The position numbers and the translations under genes are program-made. The notes under the pieces were generated by a model. That model made no database searches and was not told the origin of the DNA. It saw nothing but the letters and a program-made list of their open reading frames with translations. Positions 1-8,310 of a DNA stretch of 60,303 nucleotides are shown piece after piece (position 1 is the stretch's first letter; each line of letters begins with the position of its first letter). The DNA comes from Saprospiraceae bacterium (GTDB taxonomy: Bacteria; Bacteroidota; Bacteroidia; Chitinophagales; Saprospiraceae): contig JALSGS010000027.1 in the NCBI GenBank assembly GCA_026982695.1, positions 1 to 60,303 on the forward strand, in the 5' to 3' direction.

Positions 1-955
1 CTTGGTATTGGGAGTTTCCTGGAGGAACGCCTTCATCTTCGACGGATCAGAATCCGACAGTGGTGTACGATGCTCCGGGGTTGTATTCTGTGACGTTGGT
101 AGTGAGCAATCCATCGGGTAGTGATACGCTTACGCAGGTGGATTACATAGTTGTAGATGAGGCTCCGGTGGCTTCGTATACGTATTCGGTTTCAGGTTTG
201 ACGGTGACGTTTACGAACACTTCGACGGGTGGTGGTGCTACGTATTTGTGGGATTTTGGCGATGGGACGACGAGTGCGCAGTTGGATCCGGTGCATACTT
301 ATGCGACGGATGGTTTTTACGATGTAGAGCTTACGGTGACGAATGAATGTGGGACTAGTACGGATGTACAGACGATAGCGGTGTTTTTGCCTCCTGAGGC
401 AGGTTTTAGTTCGGATGTGACGGTGGGTTGTGTGCCGTTGACGGTGCAGTTTATGGATGCGTCTTCGAGCAATGTGACTTCTTGGTATTGGGAGTTTCCT
501 GGAGGAACGCCTTCATCTTCGACGGATCAGAATCCGACAGTGGTGTACGATGCTCCGGGGTTGTATTCTGTGACGTTGGTAGTGAGCAATCCATCGGGTA
601 GTGATACACTTGTACAGACAGGCTACGTAGAGGTAGGTACTAGTCCAACGGCTCAGTTTGTGGTGAGCCAGCATTTGGACACGGTGTGGTTGACGAACAA
701 CAGCGTGCTAGCCGATAGTTATCTGTGGGATTTTGGCGATGGGACGACGAGCACGGATGCGTCTGCACTGCACGTGTATGGATCAGATGGGACGTACGAA
801 ATATTGTTGATAGCGACGAATGATTGTGGCAGTGATACTATGGCGCAACAGGTGACGATAGTGACGCCTCCTGAGGCAGGTTTTAGTTCAGATGTGACGG
901 TGGGTTGTGTGCCGTTGACGGTGCAGTTTATGGATGCGTCTTCGAGCAATGTGAC
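1..955 (+). repeat. Intragenic tandem repeat, about 477-480 bp period
   Basis: Bases 1-127 are identical to 481-607 (period 480). Bases 389-478 match 866-955 with a single mismatch (period 477). Each period encodes one A plus one B PKD domain. Further 3' copies keep the protein pattern but not the DNA identity, so the array looks recently expanded or homogenised at its 5' side. The array probably continues upstream of the window. Confidence 0.85.
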
Positions 956-2582
956 GGAATGGCAGTGGGAGTTTGAAGGTGGGAACCCGAGCAGCAGTAC
1001 GGATCCGAATCCTGTGGTAGAATACTTGGTTCCGGGTACGTATGGTGTGACGCTGACGGTGGGCAACTCAGCGGGTAGTGATGAGTTGTCGTACTCAAGT
1101 TACATAGAAGTGGGAGATGCGCCTACGGCGAACATTACGGGAGTTGTGATTAGTGGAATGACTGTTCAGTTTTCGAGCAATATAGAGGCTGCAGATAGTA
1201 TTCTTTGGGATTTTGGTGATGGCACGACCAGTGCAGAAATGAATCCTACTCATACTTACACTGCTGATGGGGCTTATACTGTCCTATTACAGGTGTGGAA
1301 TGCATGTGGGATGGCGGGTGCTGATACGTTAGTAGTCATTGCTACAGAAGCACCTGTGGCAGCCTTTAGTGCTGATCCACAAGAGGGATGTCCAGGAATG
1401 ATTGTGCAGTTTGAGAATCTCTCTTCAGCGAATGCTTCGTGGTTTGAATGGTATTTTGAGGGTGGTACTCCTTCTATGAGTACGGATCCGAATCCTGTAG
1501 TTACTTATACAGCACCAGGGGCCTATGATGTAATGCTCGTGGCAGGAAATGCTTTGGGAGTAGATACCTTGATACAAGTTGATTGGATTGTAGTGTCCCA
1601 ATTACCTGAAGCTGACTTCAGCTATACGGTCAATGACACCACAGCTACTGTGGCCTTTTCCAATCTTTCTACTGGCGCTGATACGTATTATTGGAATTTT
1701 GGTGATGGGGCTACTTCCACAGAACCATCACCCGTGCATCCATATGGTCAAATAGGTGCCTTCCAAGTAATGCTTGTAGCGACCAATACTTGCGGTAGTG
1801 ATACCATGTACCAGGATGTGATGATAGAGGGTGTATTGCCTGTGGCAATGTTTACAGCAGATGTAACTGCAGGATGCCCACCCCTCGTGGTGCATTTCAC
1901 CGACCAGTCGAGTGGCATGCCTCATAGCTGGAATTGGTCTTTCCCAGGAGGTACACCCTCATCGAGTACTGTTCCTAATCCTGTAGTGACGTATGACACG
2001 CCGGGCAGTTATGATGTGACGTTGGAAGTGGCGAATGTGGCTGGTAGCCATATGCTTGTGCAAACTCAATTTATTGTGGTTGAAGGTGTGCCACAGGCCA
2101 GTTTTGACTTTTCCATTGACAGCTTGACGGTTACATTTGACAACCTTTCTGTAGGCGGGGATACCTACATGTGGAGTTTTGGTGATGGCAGTATGAGTCA
2201 AGCAATGAACCCTGTACACACCTATTCTGAGCCTGGAGATTATGAAGTACAACTTATTGTATCAAACGATTGTGGTGCAGACACATTGGTGCAGCTCGTA
2301 CAGTTTATGCTTACTAGCACCGAAGCACCGGCTTTTGTACGTGGATTTTCTATTTACCCAAATCCCAATGATGGCTTGTTTGTACTCGAATTCGGCACTG
2401 GGCAGTGGAACTTAGATGTGCAATTGTTTGATATGTGGGGTCGCAGTTTATATCGTCGGACTATTCACACGGGCATGGAGCAGCGTTATGAGGTACATGT
2501 AAGACATTTGCCTAAAGGTGTTTACCTATTGCGTCTGTCAGATGGGCAACAAGTGTGGTATGAGAAGGTAGTGCTCCAGTAA
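1..2582 (+). CDS. PKD-repeat secreted protein with T9SS sorting domain (5' end missing)
   Basis: The frame is open from base 3 of the window, so the start lies upstream. The visible part holds about ten PKD domains (one cut by the edge) in strict alternation. B-type units carry WDFGDGT-like cores and an NxCG motif. A-type units carry a GCxP motif and a WxFxGG core. The C-terminal ~75 residues form a type A T9SS sorting domain, with FSIYPNP at its start, a MWGR motif and LPKGVYLLRL near the end. This implies export, cleavage and surface attachment or release through the type IX system. PKD arrays in such proteins usually serve as adhesive or spacer modules; no catalytic domain is visible here, but one could lie in the missing N-terminus. 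The gene is followed by an intrinsic terminator. The first 950 bp are near-identical repeats, the rest are diverged. Confidence 0.9.
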   Translation, partial: WYWEFPGGTPSSSTDQNPTVVYDAPGLYSVTLVVSNPSGSDTLTQVDYIVVDEAPVASYTYSVSGLTVTFTNTSTGGGATYLWDFGDGTTSAQLDPVHTYATDGFYDVELTVTNECGTSTDVQTIAVFLPPEAGFSSDVTVGCVPLTVQFMDASSSNVTSWYWEFPGGTPSSSTDQNPTVVYDAPGLYSVTLVVSNPSGSDTLVQTGYVEVGTSPTAQFVVSQHLDTVWLTNNSVLADSYLWDFGDGTTSTDASALHVYGSDGTYEILLIATNDCGSDTMAQQVTIVTPPEAGFSSDVTVGCVPLTVQFMDASSSNVTEWQWEFEGGNPSSSTDPNPVVEYLVPGTYGVTLTVGNSAGSDELSYSSYIEVGDAPTANITGVVISGMTVQFSSNIEAADSILWDFGDGTTSAEMNPTHTYTADGAYTVLLQVWNACGMAGADTLVVIATEAPVAAFSADPQEGCPGMIVQFENLSSANASWFEWYFEGGTPSMSTDPNPVVTYTAPGAYDVMLVAGNALGVDTLIQVDWIVVSQLPEADFSYTVNDTTATVAFSNLSTGADTYYWNFGDGATSTEPSPVHPYGQIGAFQVMLVATNTCGSDTMYQDVMIEGVLPVAMFTADVTAGCPPLVVHFTDQSSGMPHSWNWSFPGGTPSSSTVPNPVVTYDTPGSYDVTLEVANVAGSHMLVQTQFIVVEGVPQASFDFSIDSLTVTFDNLSVGGDTYMWSFGDGSMSQAMNPVHTYSEPGDYEVQLIVSNDCGADTLVQLVQFMLTSTEAPAFVRGFSIYPNPNDGLFVLEFGTGQWNLDVQLFDMWGRSLYRRTIHTGMEQRYEVHVRHLPKGVYLLRLSDGQQVWYEKVVLQ

Positions 2583-2621
2583 GTATAGTGATTAGTCATT
2601 AGGCTTTGAGCTTTTCGCTGT

Positions 2622-2661
2622 GATACCTCGTCGTCAAGGTTGCGATGAGGTATCGCTTTTT
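2622..2661 (+). terminator. Intrinsic terminator of the PKD gene
   Basis: An 11-bp stem (arms 2622-2632 and 2644-2654, GATACCTC pairing with GAGGTATC at its base) is followed by a run of five T. It lies 40 bp after the PKD stop codon. Confidence 0.8.
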
Positions 2662-2709
2662 ATATGTGGAATTGGTTTTTTGAAAAAATGCTAAATAGTT
2701 AAAAAGGTG

Positions 2710-2717
2710 TATCTTTG
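2710..2717 (+). promoter_or_regulatory. -7 box (TATCTTTG) for rpsU
   Basis: TATCTTTG matches the Bacteroidota TAnnTTTG -7 element and lies 35 bp before the rpsU ATG. No well-spaced -33 TTTG was found (the nearest is 27 bp upstream), so only the -7 part is called. Confidence 0.6.
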
Positions 2718-2752
2718 CGGCCTCATTTTGCAACCAAAGAAAACGGACTTTC

Positions 2753-2944
2753 ATGATCATCGTAGATGTAAAAGATGGCGAGTCGATTGAGCGTGCGTTG
2801 AAAAAGTTTAAACGCAAGACTGACAAAGCAGGGGTGTTGCGCGAAGTGCGCCGGCGCAAGCACTACATCAAGCCTTCTGTAGCGCGTCGCAATGAGTATC
2901 TTAAAGCAGTGTATCGCCAAAAGAAGAGTTTGCAGTACAACTAA
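2753..2944 (+). CDS. rpsU: 30S ribosomal protein S21
   Basis: This 63-residue basic protein begins MIIVDVKDGESIERALKKFK, typical of S21, and carries the conserved RRKHYIKPS-like segment mid-protein. S21 joins the 30S subunit near the anti-Shine-Dalgarno end of 16S rRNA and affects initiation. The length is usual for Bacteroidota S21. The gene has its own -7 box upstream and a hairpin terminator downstream, and sits ahead of the Xer and hpf genes, an order I recall as common in this phylum. Confidence 0.95.
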   Translation: MIIVDVKDGESIERALKKFKRKTDKAGVLREVRRRKHYIKPSVARRNEYLKAVYRQKKSLQYN

Positions 2945-2981
2945 TTTTTTGTACACTAAGTGAGTGTGTGATTGATTTACA

Positions 2982-3019
2982 GGCCACTGTCCGAGCGTGA
3001 CAGGAGGCCTTTCTGTTTT
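2982..3019 (+). terminator. Probable terminator after rpsU
   Basis: GGCC and TGTC pair with GACA and GGCC across 2982-3009 (with a small internal mismatch), followed by TTTCTGTTTT. The stem is interrupted, so this is less certain than the other terminators. Confidence 0.5.
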
Positions 3020-3129
3020 GGTATGTGCATATCTTGAATTTAAATTGGACAGCCTGTAAATTGCCGTCTACTTAGTACACGTGAACTTTCTTTACTGCTT
3101 GGACAGTACAATAGATGTAAATTATTTAC

Positions 3130-4026
3130 ATGCGGCAAGTGGCTTTTCTCGATTATCTGAGGCACGAGCGAAGGTTCTCTCCCTTATCTGTGGTGGCTTA
3201 CCAACGTGATTTGGGCCAGTTTTTTCGGTATTTGCGGGAAGCCTATGATCTTTTTGATCCTGCTCAAGTTAACGTGTCTATCGTGCGTTCCTGGTTGGTG
3301 CATTTGCTCCAGCAACAATACAGCCCTGATTCGGTACGCCGCAAGCTTGTCGTAGTGAAAGGCTATTTCCGTTTTTTGCGCACGCGCGGGCAAGTGCAGC
3401 ACAATCCAGCTATAGGGCTATATCTTCCCAAGACTAAACGAAGAGCCCCCCATGTAGTAGATGTACAGCAGCTTCGATGCTTGTTAAGTACTGCTAATTG
3501 GACAGATGACTTCTCAGGGTGGCGCGACAGAGCTCTTTTGTGGCTGCTTTATGGTGCGGGTTTGCGCCGGGCTGAGCTGATTGCCTTGCGTGTGATGGAT
3601 GTGGACTTTAACGAGCAATTATTGTGTGTGCGTGGAAAAGGCGACAAAACTCGCCTGCTACCCTTGTTGTCTGAGCTGAAATCGGTATTGGAGCGTTATA
3701 TGGATGTGAGGCAGCACATGTGGGGTGCCTCTTGCGAAGCACTTTTGCTCACAGATAAAGGAAAACCTCTTTATCCCATGTGGGTATACCGAAAAGTGAA
3801 ATATTACCTTGACCAAATCGACTCAGGTGCGCCACATAGTCCTCATGTGCTCCGACATAGCTTTGCCACTCATTTGGTTGAACGGGGGGCTGATATCAAC
3901 GCTGTGAAAGAGCTCTTGGGACACACTTCTTTGGCAGCTACCCAGCGTTACTTACATCCTTCAATTGCCCATCTCCGCAGGATATATGTGCAAGCCCATC
4001 CGCGAGCCGCTCGTGCGGAAGACTGA
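3130..4026 (+). CDS. xerC: Tyrosine site-specific recombinase, XerC/XerD type
   Basis: This 298-residue protein has an N-terminal SAM-like core-binding domain (about 1-95) and a C-terminal catalytic domain. The full tyrosine-recombinase set is visible: R146 (GLRRAE), K170 (RGKGDKTR), H239 and R242 (HVLRH), H265 (LLGH) and nucleophile Y274 (TQRYLH). Its length and lack of extra domains fit housekeeping Xer enzymes that resolve chromosome dimers at dif, rather than phage integrases. Its position between rpsU and hpf in a ribosomal neighbourhood also argues for a core gene. XerC cannot be told from XerD by sequence inspection alone. No dif site was recognised. Confidence 0.88.
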   Translation: MRQVAFLDYLRHERRFSPLSVVAYQRDLGQFFRYLREAYDLFDPAQVNVSIVRSWLVHLLQQQYSPDSVRRKLVVVKGYFRFLRTRGQVQHNPAIGLYLPKTKRRAPHVVDVQQLRCLLSTANWTDDFSGWRDRALLWLLYGAGLRRAELIALRVMDVDFNEQLLCVRGKGDKTRLLPLLSELKSVLERYMDVRQHMWGASCEALLLTDKGKPLYPMWVYRKVKYYLDQIDSGAPHSPHVLRHSFATHLVERGADINAVKELLGHTSLAATQRYLHPSIAHLRRIYVQAHPRAARAED

Positions 4027-4092
4027 GCGGAATAAGGAAACCGTACAAATGCACACACCTTCCTTAGTTTTTATCATAAAAACACACGAGAC

Positions 4093-4401
4093 ATGAGAGT
4101 ACACACTGAAGCAGTTCAATTCAAGGCCGACGGTAAGCTTATCAATTTCATTGAAAAGAAGCTCTCGAAACTGGATACCTTCTATGATCGCATTATCGAT
4201 GCAGATGTGATCTTGCGATTGGAAAACTCTGGGCAGATCAAAGATAAAATAGCAGAAGTACGTTTGCGCGTGCCAGGTGGTGTATTATTTGCACGCGAAT
4301 CACAAAAGACGTTTGAAGCTTCTATAGATCAGCTCATCCCTGTGCTGCGCCGCCAGCTCATTCGTCATAAAGAGCGCATGAAGGGCCGTTCGCGTGGATA
4401 A
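4093..4401 (+). CDS. hpf: Ribosome hibernation-promoting factor, short HPF/RaiA family
   Basis: This 102-residue protein has the HPF/RaiA fold pattern: an N-terminal strand (VHTEAVQFKAD), helix one (LINFIEKKLSKLDTFYDRI), a central beta strand region, and a C-terminal helix ending in a basic tail (RRQLIRHKERMKGRSRG). Family members bind the 30S A/P-site channel in stationary phase and promote 100S dimers or block translation. It lacks the C-terminal dimerisation domain of long HPF. It lies 66 bp after the Xer gene, probably in the same transcript, and is followed by a clear terminator. Confidence 0.9.
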   Translation: MRVHTEAVQFKADGKLINFIEKKLSKLDTFYDRIIDADVILRLENSGQIKDKIAEVRLRVPGGVLFARESQKTFEASIDQLIPVLRRQLIRHKERMKGRSRG

Positions 4402-4443
4402 GCGCACATGTATTTTGCATGTAACGAAATAACTCAGAAGGTG

Positions 4444-4482
4444 GGGTTGCAACTTTTTACGTGCAACCCTACTTTTTTTTTG
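4444..4482 (+). terminator. Intrinsic terminator after hpf
   Basis: GGGTTGCA (4444-4451) pairs with TGCAACCC (4462-4469), followed by a run of nine T (4473-4481). Confidence 0.88.
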
Positions 4483-4491
4483 TACATCCCC

Positions 4492-4521
4492 TTGTACGAA
4501 ATTTGAATTGACGTATCTTTG
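4492..4521 (+). promoter_or_regulatory. Promoter P1 of the tRNA-tuf cluster
   Basis: TTG (4492-4494), 19 bp spacer, TATCTTTG (4514-4521), matching the Bacteroidota -33/-7 consensus. It lies directly after the hpf terminator and 111 bp before the first tRNA. Confidence 0.75.
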
Positions 4522-4550
4522 TGCGCCTTTACAAAGGGGGGGAGGAAAAT

Positions 4551-4581
4551 TTTGTGTTTGTGTCAAACAAGTTTATCTTTG
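4551..4581 (+). promoter_or_regulatory. Promoter P2 of the tRNA-tuf cluster
   Basis: TTTG (4551-4554), 19 bp spacer, TATCTTTG (4574-4581). It has the same -7 octamer and spacing as P1, with the -7 boxes exactly 60 bp apart. It is the closer promoter, 51 bp before the tRNA. Confidence 0.78.
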
Positions 4582-4632
4582 CGAGCGCTTTTAAAGGCCC
4601 TTTGTAGAGGTAGGTTCATTACCAAGTAAGAA

Positions 4633-4706
4633 GCCAGTGTAGCTCAGTTGGCTAGAGCAGCTGATTTGTAATCAGCGGGTCGGGGGTTCGAGTCCCTCCA
4701 CTGGCT
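4633..4706 (+). tRNA. tRNA-Thr (anticodon TGT)
   Basis: Acceptor arms GCCAGTG and CACTGGC pair fully. The anticodon stem GCTGA/TCAGC encloses loop TTTGTAA with anticodon TGT. A T-loop GTTCGAGTC is present. CCA is not encoded. Confidence 0.96.
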
Positions 4707-4769
4707 CGAATGGTGCGAGCATGTGCTACCTATGTATCGGGTTTTGCGGTAGTTGTCTGTTGTCTTACA

Positions 4770-4852
4770 GGGGGTGCGCCGGAGTTGGAGAGCCGGGCCA
4801 GACTGTAAATCTGGTGTCTCTGACTGAGTAGGTTCGAATCCTACCACCCCCA
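4770..4852 (+). tRNA. tRNA-Tyr (anticodon GTA)
   Basis: Acceptor arms GGGGGTG and CACCCCC pair. The anticodon stem CCAGA/TCTGG holds loop CTGTAAA (GTA). The long variable arm is typical of a class II tRNA. The discriminator A4852 is directly followed by CCA (4853-4855), unlike the other tRNAs here. Confidence 0.96.
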
Positions 4853-4907
4853 CCACTTGTTGAGTTGGGTGTGCTGTTGAGGTGCAGCTCGCGCCCAGCC
4901 CTTGTAA

Positions 4908-4980
4908 GCGGGCGTAGCTCAGTTGGTAGAGCATCAGCCTTCCAAGCTGAGGGTCGCGAGTTCGAGTCTCGTCGCCCGCT
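4908..4980 (+). tRNA. tRNA-Gly (anticodon TCC)
   Basis: Acceptor arms GCGGGCG and CGCCCGC pair. The anticodon stem TCAGC/GCTGA encloses CTTCCAA (TCC). A T-loop GTTCGAGTC is present. CCA is not encoded. Confidence 0.96.
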
Positions 4981-5037
4981 CTTTTTTTATATGCTAAGGT
5001 GTTTGAGCCTTGGTTGTATGTGACATGTTTGGCAAAA

Positions 5038-5109
<72 letters not shown>

Positions 5110-5253
5110 CTGTACATACCAAAGCGATGTGTGGCCTAAGCAAGGCCCGAGCAGTATGAGTTGCACTTGTCCTTTTACCAAAGTAAGTTAAGTATTATTG
5201 TAGCTGTAATTGAATTGGAAATATTTATTTATCAGGCTTAAAATTTAACACCG

Positions 5254-6450
5254 ATGGCTAAGGAAACCTTTGAGAGGACAAAACCTCACGTAAACATTGG
5301 TACGATAGGTCACGTGGACCACGGTAAGACGACACTTACGGCAGCCATTACTTATGTGCTTTCGGAAGAAGGTCTAGCACAAAAGAAAGATTACGATACA
5401 ATTGACGCGGCGCCAGAAGAGAAAGAGCGCGGTATTACTATCAATACAGCTCACGTAGAATATGAGACGGCAAATCGCCACTATGCACACGTGGACTGTC
5501 CTGGTCACGCCGACTATGTGAAAAACATGATTACGGGTGCTGCACAGATGGACGGTGCCATCTTGGTGGTAGCTGCTACTGACGGCCCCATGCCTCAGAC
5601 GCGTGAGCATATTCTGCTGGCTCGTCAGGTAGGTGTACCTAAGATCGTGGTGTTTATGAATAAGGTGGATCTGGTTGACGACGAAGAGATGCTCGAACTG
5701 GTTGATATGGAAATCCGTGAGCTACTTAACGAGTATGGTTTTGATGGCGACAATGCGACTATTGTTCGCGGCTCAGCTTTGAAGGCTTTGGAAGGTGATG
5801 AAGAGGCCAAGAAGGCTATCCGTGAGCTGATGGATGCTGTCGATAGAGAGATTCCCGAGCCTGTACGCGATATCGACAAGCCTTTCTTGATGCCTATTGA
5901 GGACGTGTTCTCGATCACGGGGCGTGGTACTGTGGCAACGGGCCGCATTGAGCGTGGCGTCATCAATGTAGGTGACGAAGTGGAGATCGTAGGTATGATG
6001 AAAGAAGGCGAGAAGCCGCTCAAGTCGGTAGTGACGGGTGTGGAGATGTTCCGCAAGATTCTCGACCGCGGTCAGGCCGGTGATAATGCAGGCTTGCTAC
6101 TTCGTGGTATTGAAAAGAATCAGCTCAAGCGTGGTATGGTGATTTGCAAGCCTGGCTCGGTAACGCCTCACCGCAAGTTTAAAGCTGAGGTATATGTTTT
6201 GAGTAAAGAGGAAGGAGGTCGTCATACGCCCTTCTTTAATAACTATCGTCCACAGTTTTACTTCCGTACCACTGACGTCACAGGTAGTGTGAAGTTGCCC
6301 GAGGGTGTAGAAATGGTTATGCCCGGCGACAACGTGACTTTGGAAGTGGAACTGATCAATGCCGTAGCTTTGGAAAAAGGTTTGCGCTTCGCCATTCGCG
6401 AAGGCGGCCGCACAGTAGGTGCTGGTCAGGTTACTGAAATTCTGGATTAA
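5254..6450 (+). CDS. tuf: Elongation factor Tu
   Basis: EF-Tu carries aminoacyl-tRNA to the ribosomal A site as a GTP complex. The 398-residue protein shows the G1 P-loop GHVDHGKT (19-26), the switch I RGITI segment (59-63), G3 DCPGH (81-85) and G4 NKVD (136-139), followed by the two beta-barrel domains ([13 protein letters not shown] and the C-terminal [14 protein letters not shown] region). The start [12 protein letters not shown] is the normal bacterial one. The gene follows four tRNAs and probably shares their transcript, a coupling also known for E. coli tufB. A long inverted repeat lies in the spacer after it. Confidence 0.98.
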   Translation: MAKETFERTKPHVNIGTIGHVDHGKTTLTAAITYVLSEEGLAQKKDYDTIDAAPEEKERGITINTAHVEYETANRHYAHVDCPGHADYVKNMITGAAQMDGAILVVAATDGPMPQTREHILLARQVGVPKIVVFMNKVDLVDDEEMLELVDMEIRELLNEYGFDGDNATIVRGSALKALEGDEEAKKAIRELMDAVDREIPEPVRDIDKPFLMPIEDVFSITGRGTVATGRIERGVINVGDEVEIVGMMKEGEKPLKSVVTGVEMFRKILDRGQAGDNAGLLLRGIEKNQLKRGMVICKPGSVTPHRKFKAEVYVLSKEEGGRHTPFFNNYRPQFYFRTTDVTGSVKLPEGVEMVMPGDNVTLEVELINAVALEKGLRFAIREGGRTVGAGQVTEILD

Positions 6451-6501
6451 TCGACCTTACATTGCAGGTGGTTGCTTACTACATGCGTGAACTAATAGCA
6501 T

Positions 6502-6555
6502 ATGAAGTTGCGGAAATCGGGTCACTGCTGTTGTGGTCTGATTTCCGCACTTCAT
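6502..6555 (+). other. Long inverted repeat between tuf and tRNA-Trp
   Basis: The arms 6502-6518 and 6540-6555 pair over 16 bp with one bulged T (6509) and a 21-nt loop: ATGAAGT and GCGGAAATC on the left, GATTTCCGC and ACTTCAT on the right. No T run follows, so it is not a standard terminator. It may be a transcript-processing or partial-attenuation hairpin that separates tuf from the downstream tRNA/secE part. The rest of the 238-bp spacer shows nothing else recognisable. Confidence 0.6.
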
Positions 6556-6688
6556 GCCAAGCCGGATCGTGAAGGCATTTCCTAAAGAGGAATATGTCTG
6601 TAATGCACTAAGGAAAAGGAAAAATGTTGTACTGGGATAGCCACAATTATATACGACTGCGATGTCAGCTGTATGAGGCTATCGCTAC

Positions 6689-6761
<73 letters not shown>

Positions 6762-6900
6762 CTAATAAATGGATCTATACGATCCCTTTTGCTAAAATCA
6801 GCCAGGTCTTGCAATAAACTACTGGTGAGTAAAAAGGCGGTAACGCAAAGGGCTTAGGCAGGTTTAGTCTGGATACAGGCCATTTTTGAAAAAAAGCTAC

Positions 6901-7101
6901 ATGGAAAGTATCAAACAGTATATCATCGAGAGTTACAACGAGCTGGTGACGAAGGTTACCTGGCCCAATTGGGAGCAATTGCAAAGCACCTCTGTGGTTG
7001 TAATCGTAGCTTCACTGATTTTGTCGTTGATCATTTTTTTGATGGACTTGGTGTCAAAAGGGGTGCTCGATGGCGTAATTTACAACCTAAATGCCTCTTG
7101 A
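6901..7101 (+). CDS. secE: Preprotein translocase subunit SecE
   Basis: This 66-residue protein has the SecE pattern: an amphipathic N-terminal helix with ELVTKVTWPNWEQLQ (the conserved K-V-T-WP motif) followed by one transmembrane helix (about residues 31-52, VVVIVASLILSLIIFLMDLV). SecE clamps SecY in the inner-membrane Sec channel. An in-frame TTG at 6886 would add five residues; the ATG at 6901 is preferred. Position directly before nusG is the classical arrangement. Confidence 0.92.
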   Translation: MESIKQYIIESYNELVTKVTWPNWEQLQSTSVVVIVASLILSLIIFLMDLVSKGVLDGVIYNLNAS

Positions 7102-7127
7102 CTAGATAGGCGGTAAACCTCCTCCCA

Positions 7128-7673
7128 ATGGCTGATAAAAAGTGGTATGCCTTGCGCGTTATTAGTGGCAAGGAACGCAAAATAAAGGAATACATCGACC
7201 TGGAAGTACAACGTGCTGGCTGGGGAGATGTGGTAACGCAGGTACTGGTACCCACCAAAAAGGTGTACAAGATCAAAAGTGGGAAGAAAGTGATCTCGGA
7301 GCGCAATATGCTTCCAGGGTATATTCTCGTACAGGCAGATCCGGATAAGTTTACCTCGGATATCGTACAAGCTATTGCTAATGTGCCCAACGTCATTCAC
7401 TTTTTGGGTAGGAATGAGCCTATTCCCATGCGCGATGCTGAAGCCAATAGGCTGTTGGGCAAAGTAGATGAATCGCAAGCAGCTGATGAACAAATTCTGG
7501 AGCCCTTTATTGTAGGGGAAGCCGTGAAAATCACGGATGGACCGTTTAATGAGTTTATTGGCGAAGTGCAAGAAGTTAATGAGGAGAAAAAGCGCCTTAA
7601 GGTAGTAGTGAAAATTTTTGGCCGCCCCACAGAAGTAGAGCTCAATTTTATGCAAGTGGAAAAGCTTCAATAA
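7128..7673 (+). CDS. nusG: Transcription termination/antitermination factor NusG
   Basis: This 181-residue protein has an N-terminal NGN domain (KWYALRVISGKERKIKEYI, and NMLPGYILVQ) and a C-terminal KOW domain (GEAVKITDGPFNEFIGEVQEV). NusG binds the RNA polymerase clamp and links it to Rho, to S10 and to elongation control. It lies 26 bp after secE and 89 bp before rplK, in the expected operon order. Confidence 0.96.
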   Translation: MADKKWYALRVISGKERKIKEYIDLEVQRAGWGDVVTQVLVPTKKVYKIKSGKKVISERNMLPGYILVQADPDKFTSDIVQAIANVPNVIHFLGRNEPIPMRDAEANRLLGKVDESQAADEQILEPFIVGEAVKITDGPFNEFIGEVQEVNEEKKRLKVVVKIFGRPTEVELNFMQVEKLQ

Positions 7674-7762
7674 CAAAATGGTTTGAAGCCTGGGCTCATG
7701 TCCCCCTATGGGAATGCTTCCCTTGAGTCCTGGTAGGTCTGATTCAAAAAAGACATAGAAAG

Positions 7763-8215
7763 ATGGCAAAGGAAATCGAAGGATACGTCAAGTTGCAAGT
7801 GCGTGGGGGGCAAGCGAACCCCTCTCCTCCAGTAGGTCCAGCCCTTGGTGCCAAGGGTTTGAACATCATGGAATTTTGCAAGCGCTTTAATGCCAAGACT
7901 CAGGACAAACAGGGACAATTGTTGCCGGTCGTGATCACCGTGTACAAGGATAAGTCTTTTGACTTTATCATCAAGACGCCGCCGGCAGCTGTACAACTTA
8001 TGGAAGCGGCTAAGATCAAAAAAGGGTCGCCTGAGCCTAACCGTCAAAAAGTAGGTACTGTGACTTGGGATCAGGTGCGTGCTATTGCAGAAAACAAAAT
8101 GCCTGACTTGAATTGCTCGACTGTGGAGTCCGCTATGAAGATGGTGGCAGGCACGGCCCGCTCAATGGGGATAGAAGTGGAGGGCACGCCCCCTTGGGAG
8201 GCCACTGAAAGTTGA
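7763..8215 (+). CDS. rplK: 50S ribosomal protein L11
   Basis: This 150-residue protein has the L11 signature: [20 protein letters not shown] with the Pro-rich N-terminal linker, followed by the C-terminal rRNA-binding domain ([20 protein letters not shown]). L11 binds the GTPase-associated centre of 23S rRNA and is needed for the stringent response signal. The C-terminal tail ([11 protein letters not shown]) runs slightly beyond the family core. It is followed by a spacer containing a 7-bp hairpin. Confidence 0.97.
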   Translation: MAKEIEGYVKLQVRGGQANPSPPVGPALGAKGLNIMEFCKRFNAKTQDKQGQLLPVVITVYKDKSFDFIIKTPPAAVQLMEAAKIKKGSPEPNRQKVGTVTWDQVRAIAENKMPDLNCSTVESAMKMVAGTARSMGIEVEGTPPWEATES

Positions 8216-8264
8216 TCGTGACAGCAATCGATTGTTTACCCGTCGATAATAAGAAGTGTAGGGA

Positions 8265-8282
8265 GTTTGCCTAAAGGCAAAC
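8265..8282 (+). other. Hairpin in the rplK-rplA spacer
   Basis: GTTTGCC (8265-8271), loop TAAA, GGCAAAC (8276-8282): a perfect 7-bp stem. No T run follows. It belongs to the TTTGCC-N4-GGCAAA pattern that recurs at 24567, 47786 and 51037. A role in processing or translational control of L1 is possible but not shown. Confidence 0.55.
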
Positions 8283-8310
8283 GTTATTTCACCTCAAATC
8301 AAGTACTATA

